Shown: positions 17,257-26,673, counted from the first letter of the stretch. The stretch is 64,000 nt of DNA from Fen-1231 sp035286465 (GCA_035286465.1 DATEDF010000105.1:62001-126000), one strand, 5' to 3'. Translations and numbers: made by a program. Notes: a model not told the origin generated them from the sequence alone.

Positions 17257-19272
17257 TTGGCTGAGTCCGCCAGCGCCGATCTGCAACTGCTCGCCATCAA
17301 CACGATCCGCACCCTTTCAATGGACGCGGTCCAGCAGGCGGAGTCGGGACACCCCGGCACGCCGATGGCACTCGCGCCGCTCGCCTACCTGCTCTATCAC
17401 CGGCACGTCCGGCATAACCCGGCCGATCCGCTCTGGCCGAACCGGGATCGCGTCGTGCTCTCCGCGGGACACGCGTCCATGCTCCTCTACGCGACGCTCT
17501 TTCTCTGCGGCTACGATCTCTCGCTCGACGACATCAGACAGTTCCGCCAGTGGAAGAGCAGGACCCCGGGACATCCTGAGGTGGGGCATACGCCGGGTGT
17601 CGAGACAACCACCGGCCCGCTCGGGCAGGGACTCGCGAACGCCGTCGGACTGGCGGTCGCCGAAAAGCACCTCGCGGCGGTCTTCAACCGCGAGGGCCAC
17701 ACGATCATTGACAACTTCACCTGGTTCATCGCCAGCGACGGCGACTTGATGGAGGGTATTTCCCACGAGGCAGCATCGTTCGCGGGTCACCAGCGACTGG
17801 GCAAGCTCATCGGCTTCTACGACGACAACCACATCACGATAGATGGCCCCACCGAACTCGCGTGCAGCGACGACGCCGCCCTGCGCTTCACGGCGTACGG
17901 CTGGCACGTGCAGCGCGTGAGCGACGTCAACGACCTCGCCGCGCTCGAGCAGGCAATCGAGACGGCCAAGGCAGAGCGCACCCGCCCGTCGCTCATCGCG
18001 GTCCGCACGCACATCGGCTACGGCAGTCCGAACCGGATGGACACGGCCAAGGCGCACGGCGAACCGCTCGGCAGCGACGAGGTCGCGCTCACCAAGCAGA
18101 AGCTCGGGTGGTCCGCGACCGAACCGTTCGTCGTGCCGGCGGAGGCCCTCGCACACTGGCGGGCGGTCGGGCAGCGGGGGGCGACGCTGCAGGAGACGTG
18201 GCGCCGCGCGCTCATCGCCTACGCCAGGGCGTTTCCCGGTGATGCGAAGGAACTCGGCCGCCGCCTGCATGGCGACCTGCCCGCCGGATGGGAGGCCGCG
18301 ATCCCCACCTTTGACGCCAGCAACGGTAACGTCGCGAGCCGCGCCGCGTCCGGCGCCGTACTCAACGCGATCGCGCCGGAGCTTCCCGACCTCATCGGCG
18401 GTTCGGCGGACCTCACGGGGTCGAACCTGACTGCCGTGAAGGGCACTCCCGTCTTCAGCGACGCCGCACCGGCCGGTCGCAACCTCCATTTCGGCATCCG
18501 CGAGCACGGGATGGCCGGCATCCTCAACGGCATGGCGCTCTACGGCGCCGTCATCCCCTACGGCGGCACCTTTCTCATCTTCTCCGACTACATGCGCCCG
18601 GCGATCCGTCTCGCGGCCCTGATGAAGTGCCAGGTCATCTACGTCTTCACACACGACTCCATAGGCCTGGGAGAGGACGGCCCGACGCACCAGCCGGTCG
18701 AACAGCTTTCAGCGCTGCGCGCGATTCCCAATCTTCTCGTGATCCGCCCCGCGGACGCGAACGAGACCGCCGAGGCATGGCGCTGCGCGATCAGGCGCCG
18801 AACCGGCCCGACGGCGATCATCCTCACCCGCCAGAAGCTCCCGCTTCTCGATCGCGAGAAGTTCGCGCCCGCGAGCGGCTTGGCGAAGGGCGCCTACGTG
18901 CTGGCCGAGGCGCCGGCGGGAACTCCTCGCGCGGTGATCCTCGCCTCAGGCTCGGAGGTCGAAATCGCGCTGAAGGCCCGTGAGCTGCTGGCCGCCGGCG
19001 GCGTCAGCGTGCAGGTGGTCAGCGTGCCGTGCCACGAGCTTCTCGCGCAACAGCCCCAGGCGTACATCGAGAGCGTTCTACCGACCGGCGTGCCCCGCGT
19101 CGCCATCGAAGCCGCGCACTCGATGTCGTGGCATCGTTGGGTTGGCAGCAACGGAGCGATCGTCGGCATCGAGACCTTCGGCGCGTCAGCCCCGTATCAG
19201 CGGATCTATGAGGAGTACGGACTCACACCCACGAAGCTCGCGGAGTCGGTGAGGTCGGTGCTCACGCACTGA
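17257..19272 (+). CDS. tkt: Transketolase
   Basis: 671 residues, the usual length. Transketolase transfers two-carbon ketol units in the pentose phosphate pathway using thiamine diphosphate. Visible landmarks are SGHPGTPMALAPL at about 30-42, RDRVVLSAGHASMLLY, the PLGQGLANAVGLAVAEK stretch, the ThDP/Mg motif ASDGDLMEGISHEA (about 165-178), and the phosphate-binding HDSIGLGEDGPTHQPVEQL near 467-485. The catalytic Glu region (FGIREHGMAGILNG) is intact. Initiation is at TTG, preceded by GAGGA; no better in-frame start lies before the conserved N-terminus. It stands alone between the GMC gene and a convergent MFS gene. Confidence 0.97.
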   Translation: MAESASADLQLLAINTIRTLSMDAVQQAESGHPGTPMALAPLAYLLYHRHVRHNPADPLWPNRDRVVLSAGHASMLLYATLFLCGYDLSLDDIRQFRQWKSRTPGHPEVGHTPGVETTTGPLGQGLANAVGLAVAEKHLAAVFNREGHTIIDNFTWFIASDGDLMEGISHEAASFAGHQRLGKLIGFYDDNHITIDGPTELACSDDAALRFTAYGWHVQRVSDVNDLAALEQAIETAKAERTRPSLIAVRTHIGYGSPNRMDTAKAHGEPLGSDEVALTKQKLGWSATEPFVVPAEALAHWRAVGQRGATLQETWRRALIAYARAFPGDAKELGRRLHGDLPAGWEAAIPTFDASNGNVASRAASGAVLNAIAPELPDLIGGSADLTGSNLTAVKGTPVFSDAAPAGRNLHFGIREHGMAGILNGMALYGAVIPYGGTFLIFSDYMRPAIRLAALMKCQVIYVFTHDSIGLGEDGPTHQPVEQLSALRAIPNLLVIRPADANETAEAWRCAIRRRTGPTAIILTRQKLPLLDREKFAPASGLAKGAYVLAEAPAGTPRAVILASGSEVEIALKARELLAAGGVSVQVVSVPCHELLAQQPQAYIESVLPTGVPRVAIEAAHSMSWHRWVGSNGAIVGIETFGASAPYQRIYEEYGLTPTKLAESVRSVLTH

Positions 19273-19290
19273 GGCGCGTGCCGGGAACCA

Positions 19291-19357
19291 TCCCGCATTC
19301 CGCATTCCAAGCTGGAATGGACTGCACACCGCTCATTCCGTATCCCGCATTCCGCAT
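19291..19357. repeat. Duplicated 15-bp intergenic motif with a small hairpin between
   Basis: The motif TCCCGCATTCCGCAT occurs at 19291-19305 and 19343-19357. A CATTCCA / TGGAATG inverted repeat (19303-19319) lies just inside. The segment sits between the convergent tkt and MFS genes and could act as a bidirectional 3' end. No T-tract follows, so terminator function is only possible. Confidence 0.5.
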
Positions 19358-19363
19358 CTCGTT

Positions 19364-20620
19364 TCACGCCTGCCCATCCATTCGCCCCAGCTTCCGGAGC
19401 GTCGGCAACCGCGCCGCCGTGACGGCAACGACCACGAGCGTCGCCAGCCCGCCGAGCACGACGCTCGGCACGGTCCCGAGGAGCTTCGCGGTCACGCCGG
19501 ACTCGAACGCTCCGATCTCGTTCGACGACCCCACGAAGATCGCGTTGACCGACGACACACGCCCGAGCATGTGCGTCGGCGTCATCGTCTGGATCAACGT
19601 CGAGCGGATGAACACGCTCACCATGTCGGCCGCGCCGCCCAGCGCCAGCACAGCCACGGAAAGCACGAAACTCGTCGAGAGCCCGAAGGCGATCATGCAC
19701 AGGCCGAAGGCCGCCACGGCGCGCAGCAGCACGTGGCCCGTTCGCTTGAACGCGCTCGCGTACGCCAGTACGACGGACGTGGCCACGGCGCCGACTGCCG
19801 GCGCTGCGCGCAGGAGCCCCAGTCCCTGTGGCCCGACGTGCAGGATCTCGTCCGCGAACACCGGCAGGAGCGCCGTCGCACCGCCGAAGAGCACGGAGAA
19901 GAGGTCGAGCGAAAGCGCGCCCAGCAAGATCGGCTCGCCCCACACGAATCGGATCCCCGTGGCGAGACTCCGGCCCACCGCCTCCGTGTGCTCCGGCCGG
20001 ATGTCCGAGCGGTGCCGCACCATCGCGATCGCGCCGATCCCGGCGAGCATCAGCACGACGTCCGCCGCGTACGAGAGCGTCGTCCCGCCGATCGCGTAGA
20101 GCAGCCCCCCGACGGCGGGCCCCACGACGGACGCCAGCTGCCACGTGCCGCTGCGCCACGTGACCGCGTTCCCGTACAGTTCGCGCGGCACGATCTCCGC
20201 CCCAAGTGCCTGCCGCGCCGGCTGGAGGAAGCTCCGGGCGAACCCGCTCACGATGATGACGCCGTAGATCGCCCGAACAACCGCCTTCGGCGCGCCGGGA
20301 AGAAGCATCGGAAGCACCAGGAGCGCAGCGGAGCACCCGGCCAGCACCGTGAGCGCGGCTAGGGCGACCCTGCGCCGGTCGTGCCGGTCGGCGATGTGCC
20401 CCGCATAGAGCGCGGTGCCGATGAACGGGAGCGCCTCGGCAAGCCCGATCAGCCCGAGCGCGAGCTTGTCGTGGGTCAGCTCGTACATCTGCCACCCCAC
20501 CACCGTGCCCTGGATCTGCACCGCGACGGTGAAGGTGAGGAGGCCGACGATATAGCGCCGGAAGTCGGGGATGCGGAGCGACGCGTAGGGAGCGGAAGAG
20601 ACGGGACCGGTCGCCGGCAC
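19364..20620 (-). CDS. MFS exporter, EntS/MFS_3-like
   Basis: About 418 residues from the GTG at 20620 (ATG at 20674 is an alternative adding 18 residues). It begins ASLRIPDFRRYIVGLL and has about twelve hydrophobic segments. The loop after the second helix carries the major-facilitator pattern (GHIADRHDRRRVAL), and EIVPRELYGNAVTWRS, typical of the enterobactin-exporter-like MFS_3 family, comes later. Proton-driven efflux of a small molecule is the likely role; no siderophore genes are nearby to suggest a substrate. It is convergent with tkt and divergent from the metallopeptidase/ATP-grasp pair. Confidence 0.85.
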   Translation of the reverse strand: MPATGPVSSAPYASLRIPDFRRYIVGLLTFTVAVQIQGTVVGWQMYELTHDKLALGLIGLAEALPFIGTALYAGHIADRHDRRRVALAALTVLAGCSAALLVLPMLLPGAPKAVVRAIYGVIIVSGFARSFLQPARQALGAEIVPRELYGNAVTWRSGTWQLASVVGPAVGGLLYAIGGTTLSYAADVVLMLAGIGAIAMVRHRSDIRPEHTEAVGRSLATGIRFVWGEPILLGALSLDLFSVLFGGATALLPVFADEILHVGPQGLGLLRAAPAVGAVATSVVLAYASAFKRTGHVLLRAVAAFGLCMIAFGLSTSFVLSVAVLALGGAADMVSVFIRSTLIQTMTPTHMLGRVSSVNAIFVGSSNEIGAFESGVTAKLLGTVPSVVLGGLATLVVVAVTAARLPTLRKLGRMDGQA

Positions 20621-20711
20621 ACCGAATCGTAGTGGGCCCCGGTCACCCTTGCCACCGCACGGCGCGCGCGCCATGCTCTCGCGTCCAGCGGCACGCACAC
20701 CACCCACCAGG

Positions 20712-21785
20712 ATGTCCGGAACGCAGATGAGGTCCCGCCGGGACGCGCGGCCGAGAACCCCAGGCAAGCGCTTCCTCTGGTCCAGCTGGCCCACCGAGCG
20801 CCTGATGCAGCTCAGGCTGCGCGAACTCGGCGTCGCCATCGAGGGCACTTGGGTGGCACGGTGCGTCGCCGAGCTGTACCGCGAACTCGAGCGGAAGCAC
20901 ATCCGTCTCCGGCCGCACGTCTGGCTGTCGGATGAGTGGTTCTCGCCGGCGAACGTGCCGGGTTTCGCGGTCCCCTTCTATCTCACCCACCCGCGCCTCC
21001 TGCGCCTCGAGCGCACCGAGCTGCTCGAGGCCGAGGGCGGCTCCTACGCCGAGTGCATGCAGATCATGCGTCACGAAAGCGGGCACGCCGTGCAGCACGC
21101 GTACCAGCTCCACCGGCGCCGAGAGTGGCGGCGGCTCTTCGGGAAGTCCTCCACGCGCTACCCCGAGTCCTATCGGCCCAATCCGGCGAGCAAGCGCTTC
21201 GTGCAGCACCTGCGCCGCTGGTACGCTCAGAGCCATCCGGATGAGGACTTCGCCGAAACCTTTGCGGTCTGGCTCCGTCCGCGCTCCGACTGGCGTCGCC
21301 GCTACGCCGGATGGCCCGCGCTCCGCAAGCTGCAGTACGTAGACCGGCTCATGAAGGAGCTCGCCGGCGTCTCGCCCATCGTGCGCAACCGGCGCCGCGT
21401 GGACCCGCTGCGCACGATCGGCCGTACGCTGTTCGAGCACTACACCTACCGCCGCGCGCTCTACTCCGTCGAGTATCCCGCCACGTACGACGAAGACCTG
21501 CAGCGCCTCTTCTCCAGCGCGCCGCGCCACCGGACGCACGAAACCGCGGCCAGTTTCCTTCGACGGCACCGCAGCGACATTCGCCGCGTCGTCGCGAAAT
21601 GGACCGGCGAGTACCAGTTCACCCTCGACGCCGTCCTGGGCGACATGATCGGCCGGTGCCGGATGCTCAAGCTCCGCGTGGTGGGCCGCGAGCGGCAGCT
21701 CCTTACCGACTTCATGGTCCTCCTCACCGCGCGGACCATGGAGTTCATCGCGAAGCACGGGCGCCGTGACTGGATCGCCGTATGA
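20712..21785 (+). CDS. Putative zinc metallopeptidase (HEXXH), coupled to an ATP-grasp gene
   Basis: 357 residues from the ATG at 20712; the in-frame ATG at 20727 is nearly as good. The centre carries MRHESGHAVQHAYQ (HEXXH at 121-125), and a downstream candidate third ligand lies in DEDFAETFAVWL (Glu near 182), consistent with a gluzincin-type site. The conserved N-terminal half reads LRLRELGVAIEG, RPHVWLSDEWFSP and FYLTHPRLLRLE. No signal peptide or membrane segment is visible, so it is probably cytoplasmic. The stop overlaps the next start as ATGA, which ties it to an ATP-grasp ligase. The substrate is unknown; processing of a ligase product or of a peptide is an inference from the pairing only. 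Confidence 0.7.
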   Translation: MSGTQMRSRRDARPRTPGKRFLWSSWPTERLMQLRLRELGVAIEGTWVARCVAELYRELERKHIRLRPHVWLSDEWFSPANVPGFAVPFYLTHPRLLRLERTELLEAEGGSYAECMQIMRHESGHAVQHAYQLHRRREWRRLFGKSSTRYPESYRPNPASKRFVQHLRRWYAQSHPDEDFAETFAVWLRPRSDWRRRYAGWPALRKLQYVDRLMKELAGVSPIVRNRRRVDPLRTIGRTLFEHYTYRRALYSVEYPATYDEDLQRLFSSAPRHRTHETAASFLRRHRSDIRRVVAKWTGEYQFTLDAVLGDMIGRCRMLKLRVVGRERQLLTDFMVLLTARTMEFIAKHGRRDWIAV

Positions 21786-22807
21786 AGGCCAAACGAAAAC
21801 TGCGCATCCTCGCGCTGATGCATCCACAACTCGTGCCGCCCGCCTCGCTCGAGGGGCACTCTCCCGAGGAGATCAACGTCTGGAAGACCGAGTTCGACGT
21901 CGTGAGCCAGCTGCTCGCGCTCGGGCACGAAGTGCGGCCGCTTGGCGTCCAGTACGAGCTGCATCCCATCCGCGATGCCGTCGAGCAGTGGAAGCCCCAC
22001 GTCGTCTTCAACCTCCTCGAGGAATTCCACGGGGAGGTGCTCTTCGACCAGAACGTCGTGAGCTTCCTCGAGCTGCTCAAGGTGCCTTATACCGGCTGCA
22101 ATCCGCGCGGCATGATCATCTCGCGCGGCAAGGCGCTGTCCAAGAAGCTCGTCGCGTATCACCGCATCCGTGCCCCCGACTTCGCCGTCTTCCCGATCGG
22201 GCGCAAGGCCCGCCGGCCTCCCCGCCTCAAGTTCCCGGTCATCGTGAAGTCGCTCATCGAGCACGCCTCCGTCGGCATCGCCCAGGCGTCCGTCGTGGAC
22301 AGCGACGAGAAGCTCGCCGAGCGCGTCCGCTTCATCCATGAGCGCGTCGGCACCGACGCGATTGCCGAGCAGTTCATCGAGGGGCGCGAGCTCTACGTGA
22401 GCGTGATGGGCAACGAGCGTCTCACCGCGTTTCCCGCGTGGGAGTTGATCGCCGAGAAGAAGCCCGAAGACGCGCCCCTGATCGCCACGGCGAAGGTCAA
22501 GCACGACGTGGAGTACCAGGAGCGTCACGGCATCGAGATCCGCGCCGCCGGCCTCGCCGAGGAGCAGGCCGCACACCTCGAGCACGTAGGCAAGCGCATC
22601 TACAAGATTCTCGAGCTCTCGGGCTACGCGCGCATTGACTTCCGGCTCGGCGCGGACGGCCAGTTCTACTTCCTCGAGGCCAACCCCAATCCCGAGATCG
22701 CCGAGCGTGAGGAGTTCGCCTCGGCGGCGAAGGCGGCCGGTGTGCCATATCCCGAACTGCTGCAGCGCATCATCAGCCTCGGACTCCGGCAGCAGCGTAT
22801 CGAGTAG
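21782..22807 (+). CDS. ATP-grasp ligase related to D-alanine--D-alanine ligase
   Basis: 341 residues. The C-terminal half shows the ATP-grasp order of D-Ala-D-Ala ligases: FPVIVKSLIEHASVGIAQ (ATP-binding Lys and loop), EQFIEGRELYVSVMGN, LELSGYARIDFRL and YFLEANPNPEIA with the Mg-binding Glu and Asn. It is less like Ddl than the true ddl gene at 29589-30644: the N-terminus (ALMHPQLVPP, VFNLLEEFHGE, VPYTGCNP) differs and a KHDVEYQERHGIEI segment replaces part of the usual substrate region. ATP-grasp enzymes of this type join a carboxylate to an amine. It is translationally coupled (ATGA) to the upstream metallopeptidase. The substrate is unknown. Confidence 0.8.
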   Translation: MKAKRKLRILALMHPQLVPPASLEGHSPEEINVWKTEFDVVSQLLALGHEVRPLGVQYELHPIRDAVEQWKPHVVFNLLEEFHGEVLFDQNVVSFLELLKVPYTGCNPRGMIISRGKALSKKLVAYHRIRAPDFAVFPIGRKARRPPRLKFPVIVKSLIEHASVGIAQASVVDSDEKLAERVRFIHERVGTDAIAEQFIEGRELYVSVMGNERLTAFPAWELIAEKKPEDAPLIATAKVKHDVEYQERHGIEIRAAGLAEEQAAHLEHVGKRIYKILELSGYARIDFRLGADGQFYFLEANPNPEIAEREEFASAAKAAGVPYPELLQRIISLGLRQQRIE

Positions 22808-22939
22808 CCGGCGGTCGCCGCGTGGCTGGACTTCGCCCGCACCAAGGCTCCGTAATCGAACTTTAATGCAACTTTTGCGCCCGCCGGGGTGTCTACCGAG
22901 CGACCGCCGTGCCGTCTCCGCCCACCACGGAGTTCCCGC

Positions 22940-24256
22940 ATGCGACGTGCCCAGTCGTCTTTCGCGCTCACCTTGGCATTCGCGCTCGCCGTCGAACCGC
23001 TCGGCGCGCAGGTCACCCCTCCCCCCGACACCGCGAATCGGCAAGCCGACGCACTCCGGGTCTTCCTCGATTGCGACACCAGCGGATGCGACGAGGATTT
23101 CTTCATCACCGAGATCCCGTTCGTCAACTTCACGCGCGACCGGACGTTTGGCGACATTCACCTGCTCGTCACCTCGCTCGCGACGGGGGCGGGCGGCTCG
23201 CAGTACACCGTCAAGTTCATCGGCCAGCGGCGCTTCGCCGGACTTGCCGACACCGTCGTCACGAGCGTACCGCCCAACACAACCAGCGATGGCCGCCGCC
23301 GAGAACTCGCGCGCGTATTCAAGCTCGGCTTGATCCGCTACGTGGCGACCACACCGCTCGCCGGCCGTCTCAGGGTCGTCTACGACGCACCATCCGGCGC
23401 GAGAGGGCAGTCACCAGCGCTCGTGAAAGACCCGTGGAACTTCTGGGTCTTCCGGATCAGCGCGAACGGAAACCTCAACGGCCAGAGCCTGTCCACGAGC
23501 GACCGGGTCTCGGGTAGCCTCTCCGCACGGCGCATCACCAACGACTGGAAAGTCGTCTTCTCGGGAAGCGGCAGCAATCGAAGGACCAAATACACGTTCG
23601 AGGACGGCTCCTCCAGCGAGTATTCCCTCCGCTCATACAGCACCAGCAGTCGCGTGGTGAAGAGCCTCGACGCGCACTGGTCCGCGGGAGTCAACGCCGA
23701 GGCGGGCCAGTCTGACTACTCGAACCAGAAGCTCTACGTCCGCGGCAGCCTTTCCGCCGAGTACAACTTCTTCCCCTGGTCCAAGGCCACCGAGAAACAG
23801 TTCGTCGCCATCTACGCTCTCGGCGCGCAACACTACCGGTATCAGGAACAGACGATCTACTTCCTCGACCGAGAAACGCGGCCGAATCACCAGTTCGTGC
23901 TGGCCCTGACAACCCGCCAGCCCTGGGGCTCGCTCGAGGTGCAGGGGCGTGCGTCGCAGTATCTCCACGACGGCTCCAAGCAGAATCTCTCGATCAGCGG
24001 CTGGACCGATGTCCGGCTCTCGCGCGGCCTTTCGGTGAACCTCTTCGCGTACGCCTCGCGTGTGCGCGACCAGCTCTACATCGCCGCCGGCTCCCTCACG
24101 CGGGATGAGGTGCTCACACAGCAGCGAGCGCTCGCCACGTCGTACGACTACGGAGTGTCCGTCGGGATCTCATACACATTCGGCTCCCTCTACAGCGTCA
24201 TCGTGAACCCGCGGCTGGACAATCTGGGCGGCGGCGGTAGTTTCTTCTTCTTCTAA
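22940..24256 (+). CDS. Secreted protein, probable outer-membrane beta-barrel, function unknown
   Basis: 438 residues from an ATG with GGAG upstream. A signal peptide (ALTLAFALAVEPLGAQ) is followed by about 150 residues with two cysteines (DCDTSGCDEDFF). Then come many alternating amphipathic strands with aromatic ends (NWKVVFSGSGS, YTFEDGSSSEYSLRSYS, QFVAIYALGAQHYRY, LSVNLFAYASRVRD, YGVSVGISYTFG), the pattern of an outer-membrane barrel. The C-terminus is unusual: a Gly-rich run followed by four Phe, so it ends in Phe as many barrel substrates of the BAM machinery do. No family is recognised. It stands alone, with about 130 bp upstream free for a promoter. Confidence 0.55.
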   Translation: MRRAQSSFALTLAFALAVEPLGAQVTPPPDTANRQADALRVFLDCDTSGCDEDFFITEIPFVNFTRDRTFGDIHLLVTSLATGAGGSQYTVKFIGQRRFAGLADTVVTSVPPNTTSDGRRRELARVFKLGLIRYVATTPLAGRLRVVYDAPSGARGQSPALVKDPWNFWVFRISANGNLNGQSLSTSDRVSGSLSARRITNDWKVVFSGSGSNRRTKYTFEDGSSSEYSLRSYSTSSRVVKSLDAHWSAGVNAEAGQSDYSNQKLYVRGSLSAEYNFFPWSKATEKQFVAIYALGAQHYRYQEQTIYFLDRETRPNHQFVLALTTRQPWGSLEVQGRASQYLHDGSKQNLSISGWTDVRLSRGLSVNLFAYASRVRDQLYIAAGSLTRDEVLTQQRALATSYDYGVSVGISYTFGSLYSVIVNPRLDNLGGGGSFFFF

Positions 24257-24359
24257 CTCGTTGCCGTAGAACAGGTTCGGCGACAACGAGCTGCCGCGAT
24301 CGTAAGTGGCACCACCGCTCCGCCTCACCGAGATGGGAGCGTGAGTCTGCGAGGCGCTC

Positions 24360-24893
24360 ATGAAGTGGATCCTCATCATTGCGTTCACGCTCGTGGCGAT
24401 CGTCTCGGTCGCCGCGCTCGCCGGTTCGCGACTGCCGCGCGATCACCTCGCGACCGTTCGCGCGACATACCGGGCAGCGCCTGAGAGCGTCTGGGCCGTC
24501 ATCGGCGATCCGGCGGCGACGACGACGTGGCGCAAGGACCTCAAGTCCGTCGAACTGCTCGCGAGCGTCGAGGGGCGGACGGCCTGGCGCGAAGAGTCAG
24601 GCAGCGGCAAGGTGAGCTACGTGATGGCCGAGTGGGATCCTCCGCGGCGCATGACCACCCGGATCACGAGCGACGACCTCCCCTACGGCGGCCAGTGGGA
24701 GTTCACCCTCGCGCCGGCGGGCAGCGGTACCCTGTTGACCATCACCGAGCGCGGGTTCGTGAAGCCGGCGCTCTTTCGCTTCATGGCGCGCACGTTCTTC
24801 GGCTTCACCTCGACGCTCGAGGGCTACCACCGCGCGCTGGGCGCGAAACTCGGCGAGACGGCGACGCCGGAGGTGGTCGCTTCCGGCCGGTGA
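24360..24893 (+). CDS. SRPBCC (START/polyketide-cyclase-like) protein with membrane anchor
   Basis: 177 residues. An N-terminal hydrophobic helix (about 3-21) acts as a membrane anchor or signal. The SRPBCC domain starts at RATYRAAPESVWAVIGDPAA and continues through WREESGSGKVSYVMAEWDPP, GGQWEFTLAPAGSGTLLTIT and a long C-terminal helix (RTFFGFTSTLEGYHRALG). Such domains form a deep hydrophobic pocket for lipids or small molecules. No catalytic residues or partner genes point to a ligand. It converges with the next gene, 21 bp apart. Confidence 0.75.
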   Translation: MKWILIIAFTLVAIVSVAALAGSRLPRDHLATVRATYRAAPESVWAVIGDPAATTTWRKDLKSVELLASVEGRTAWREESGSGKVSYVMAEWDPPRRMTTRITSDDLPYGGQWEFTLAPAGSGTLLTITERGFVKPALFRFMARTFFGFTSTLEGYHRALGAKLGETATPEVVASGR

Positions 24894-24914
24894 GCGTCGC
24901 GACGCGCCGCTCGC

Positions 24915-26300
24915 TCAGCGCCTGAACGCCGCCTTGGTCCAGACGAGCACGACGCCGCAGTTGCTCCCGCCCGGCAGGTACTGCGCCGGTGCGATCGTGG
25001 CGCGCGCGTAGATCTCGACCGCGGCAATATGCTCCTTCGGCGTTGCCTGAAGGACCCGCGTGTCGGACCGGTTCCCGTCGAGCCAGATGTTCGCCAGGCA
25101 GAAGCCCGTGGCGGAGGGGAGGTACATCTGCCACTCGCGCGTCACGGACCTCGCGTCAATCGTGACGCCCGGGGCGCCCTGGAAGATCGAGCGCGTATCG
25201 AAACGGTACTGGAACTGCGTCGAGTCGAGGAAGGTGCCGAAACCCAGTTTCCGCCGTTCCATGAACTCCGCCCGGATCATGGGCAGGCGATTGGTTTCCC
25301 TGATCTTGACACTCGGCAGGAGCACCGTGCGCTCGAGCTCGACGCGGACTTCCTCACCTCCCGTCTCGAGCACGTTCACCGGAAGCATCACGGGCGTGTA
25401 TCCGACGGCCCGCACGAGCATCATCCGCGAGCCGGCCGGGGCATTGGCGATCTGGAAACGGCCCGCCGGGTCGGTCATCGTGGACCCGTCGAGTCCGTCG
25501 AGGTCCACGGCCGCGCCCGCGAGCGGTGCGCGGCGCTGATCCGTCACGACGCCGCGAACCACTCCCGTCTTCCCCGTCGCGCCCAGGAAGAGGTCCTGTC
25601 GCCGGATCGGCACCGAATCCCCCGCCAGCGAGACACCGCCCGAACTGAACTCCGGGGCGTACCCGATGACGATGAGGTTTTCCAGCGGCGGCACGCCACA
25701 GACGTAGAAGTTGCCGATCGAGTCCGTGCGCGACTCCACGACGCGCGCCGCCTGCCCGGTCTGCGAAAGCGCGTCGCTCTCCCAGCTCGCGCGCACGCGC
25801 GCGCCGGCGACCCGCGTCGTTCCGTCGCTCGTCCTGGCGGCGCCGAAGACGACTCCTTCACGCCCGCGCACGCGCGAGCCGCCGGGGCAGAGCCGTGACC
25901 AGATGGTCTCGATCGAGGGCGTTCCGATCACCACAGCGCCTCGCGCGCGCGCCGCGGAATCCACCGCGGCCGAGAGGCTCCCGATCCCCGTCCGGTCGAG
26001 GAAATCGTGGAATACCGAGAGACGCCGCAACCGTTGCGGCCCGCCGATCGTGAAGCGTCCCTGCTCGTCGGTCGTCGTGGAGATGCCGCCCGGATCGGCG
26101 AGCACTGTGGCGCCGGCGAGGGGCCGGTGGAGCAGGCTGTCGAAGACGACACCGCGGATGCTGTCGGCTACGGATGCGCTTCCGCCGGCTCCCGCCGGCC
26201 ACGCGTACGCGTGCGGCGCGGCGAGAGGCGCAGCACCTGCAATCGCGACCAGCGTGACAAGAAGCGTGCGAGGCGCGGGTCGAGGACGACGCATCATCAA
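24915..26300 (-). CDS. Secreted protein with two carboxypeptidase-regulatory-like domains
   Basis: 461 residues with a signal peptide (LLVTLVAIAGAAPLAAP). Two CarboxypepD_reg-like beta-sandwich units are visible: SIRGVVFDSLLHRPLAGATV with TTDEQGRFTIGG near 50-90, and GVVRGVVTDQRRAPLAGAAV with MTDPAGRFQI near 240-290. A C-terminal region (SIFQGAPGVTIDAR, CLANIWLDGNRSD, VEIYARATIAPAQY) resembles the plug domain of TonB-dependent receptors, but no barrel follows. Its 3' end has no coupled gene. A role as periplasmic or surface binding protein is inferred. The tRNA-Phe gene lies 21 bp upstream on the same strand. Confidence 0.7.
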   Translation of the reverse strand: MMMRRPRPAPRTLLVTLVAIAGAAPLAAPHAYAWPAGAGGSASVADSIRGVVFDSLLHRPLAGATVLADPGGISTTTDEQGRFTIGGPQRLRRLSVFHDFLDRTGIGSLSAAVDSAARARGAVVIGTPSIETIWSRLCPGGSRVRGREGVVFGAARTSDGTTRVAGARVRASWESDALSQTGQAARVVESRTDSIGNFYVCGVPPLENLIVIGYAPEFSSGGVSLAGDSVPIRRQDLFLGATGKTGVVRGVVTDQRRAPLAGAAVDLDGLDGSTMTDPAGRFQIANAPAGSRMMLVRAVGYTPVMLPVNVLETGGEEVRVELERTVLLPSVKIRETNRLPMIRAEFMERRKLGFGTFLDSTQFQYRFDTRSIFQGAPGVTIDARSVTREWQMYLPSATGFCLANIWLDGNRSDTRVLQATPKEHIAAVEIYARATIAPAQYLPGGSNCGVVLVWTKAAFRR

Positions 26301-26321
26301 CCCCCAATCGGGATGAGCGAG

Positions 26322-26394
<73 letters not shown>

Positions 26395-26673
26395 AGGCGT
26401 CTCAAATCTATCCGTCCCGGAAGGGCGGGCCAACCCGGACGACCGCGCGGACGTGCGCACGAGGTGGAGCGCTCCTCTGCATCCACGGGGCCGGACCCCA
26501 CGAGGCAGTCGCTACTCACACCCCGGTGCCTCCCCTGCGTATTCTTCTGAACTGGGACTGTTCGCCCACGTCGTTGCCGCGCTGTTTCCCGGTGGAAGCC
26601 CTGCCATGACTGCCTCGCGCAATCTCCGTACGCGTGGACTCGGCGATCGATCGCGCGGGCCCGCGCGCCCGTG

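Noticed and set aside
24170..24388. Minus-strand frame overlapping the end of the barrel gene, acidic and protein-like
   Set aside because: Antisense to a better supported gene and without a family pattern or ribosome-binding site.
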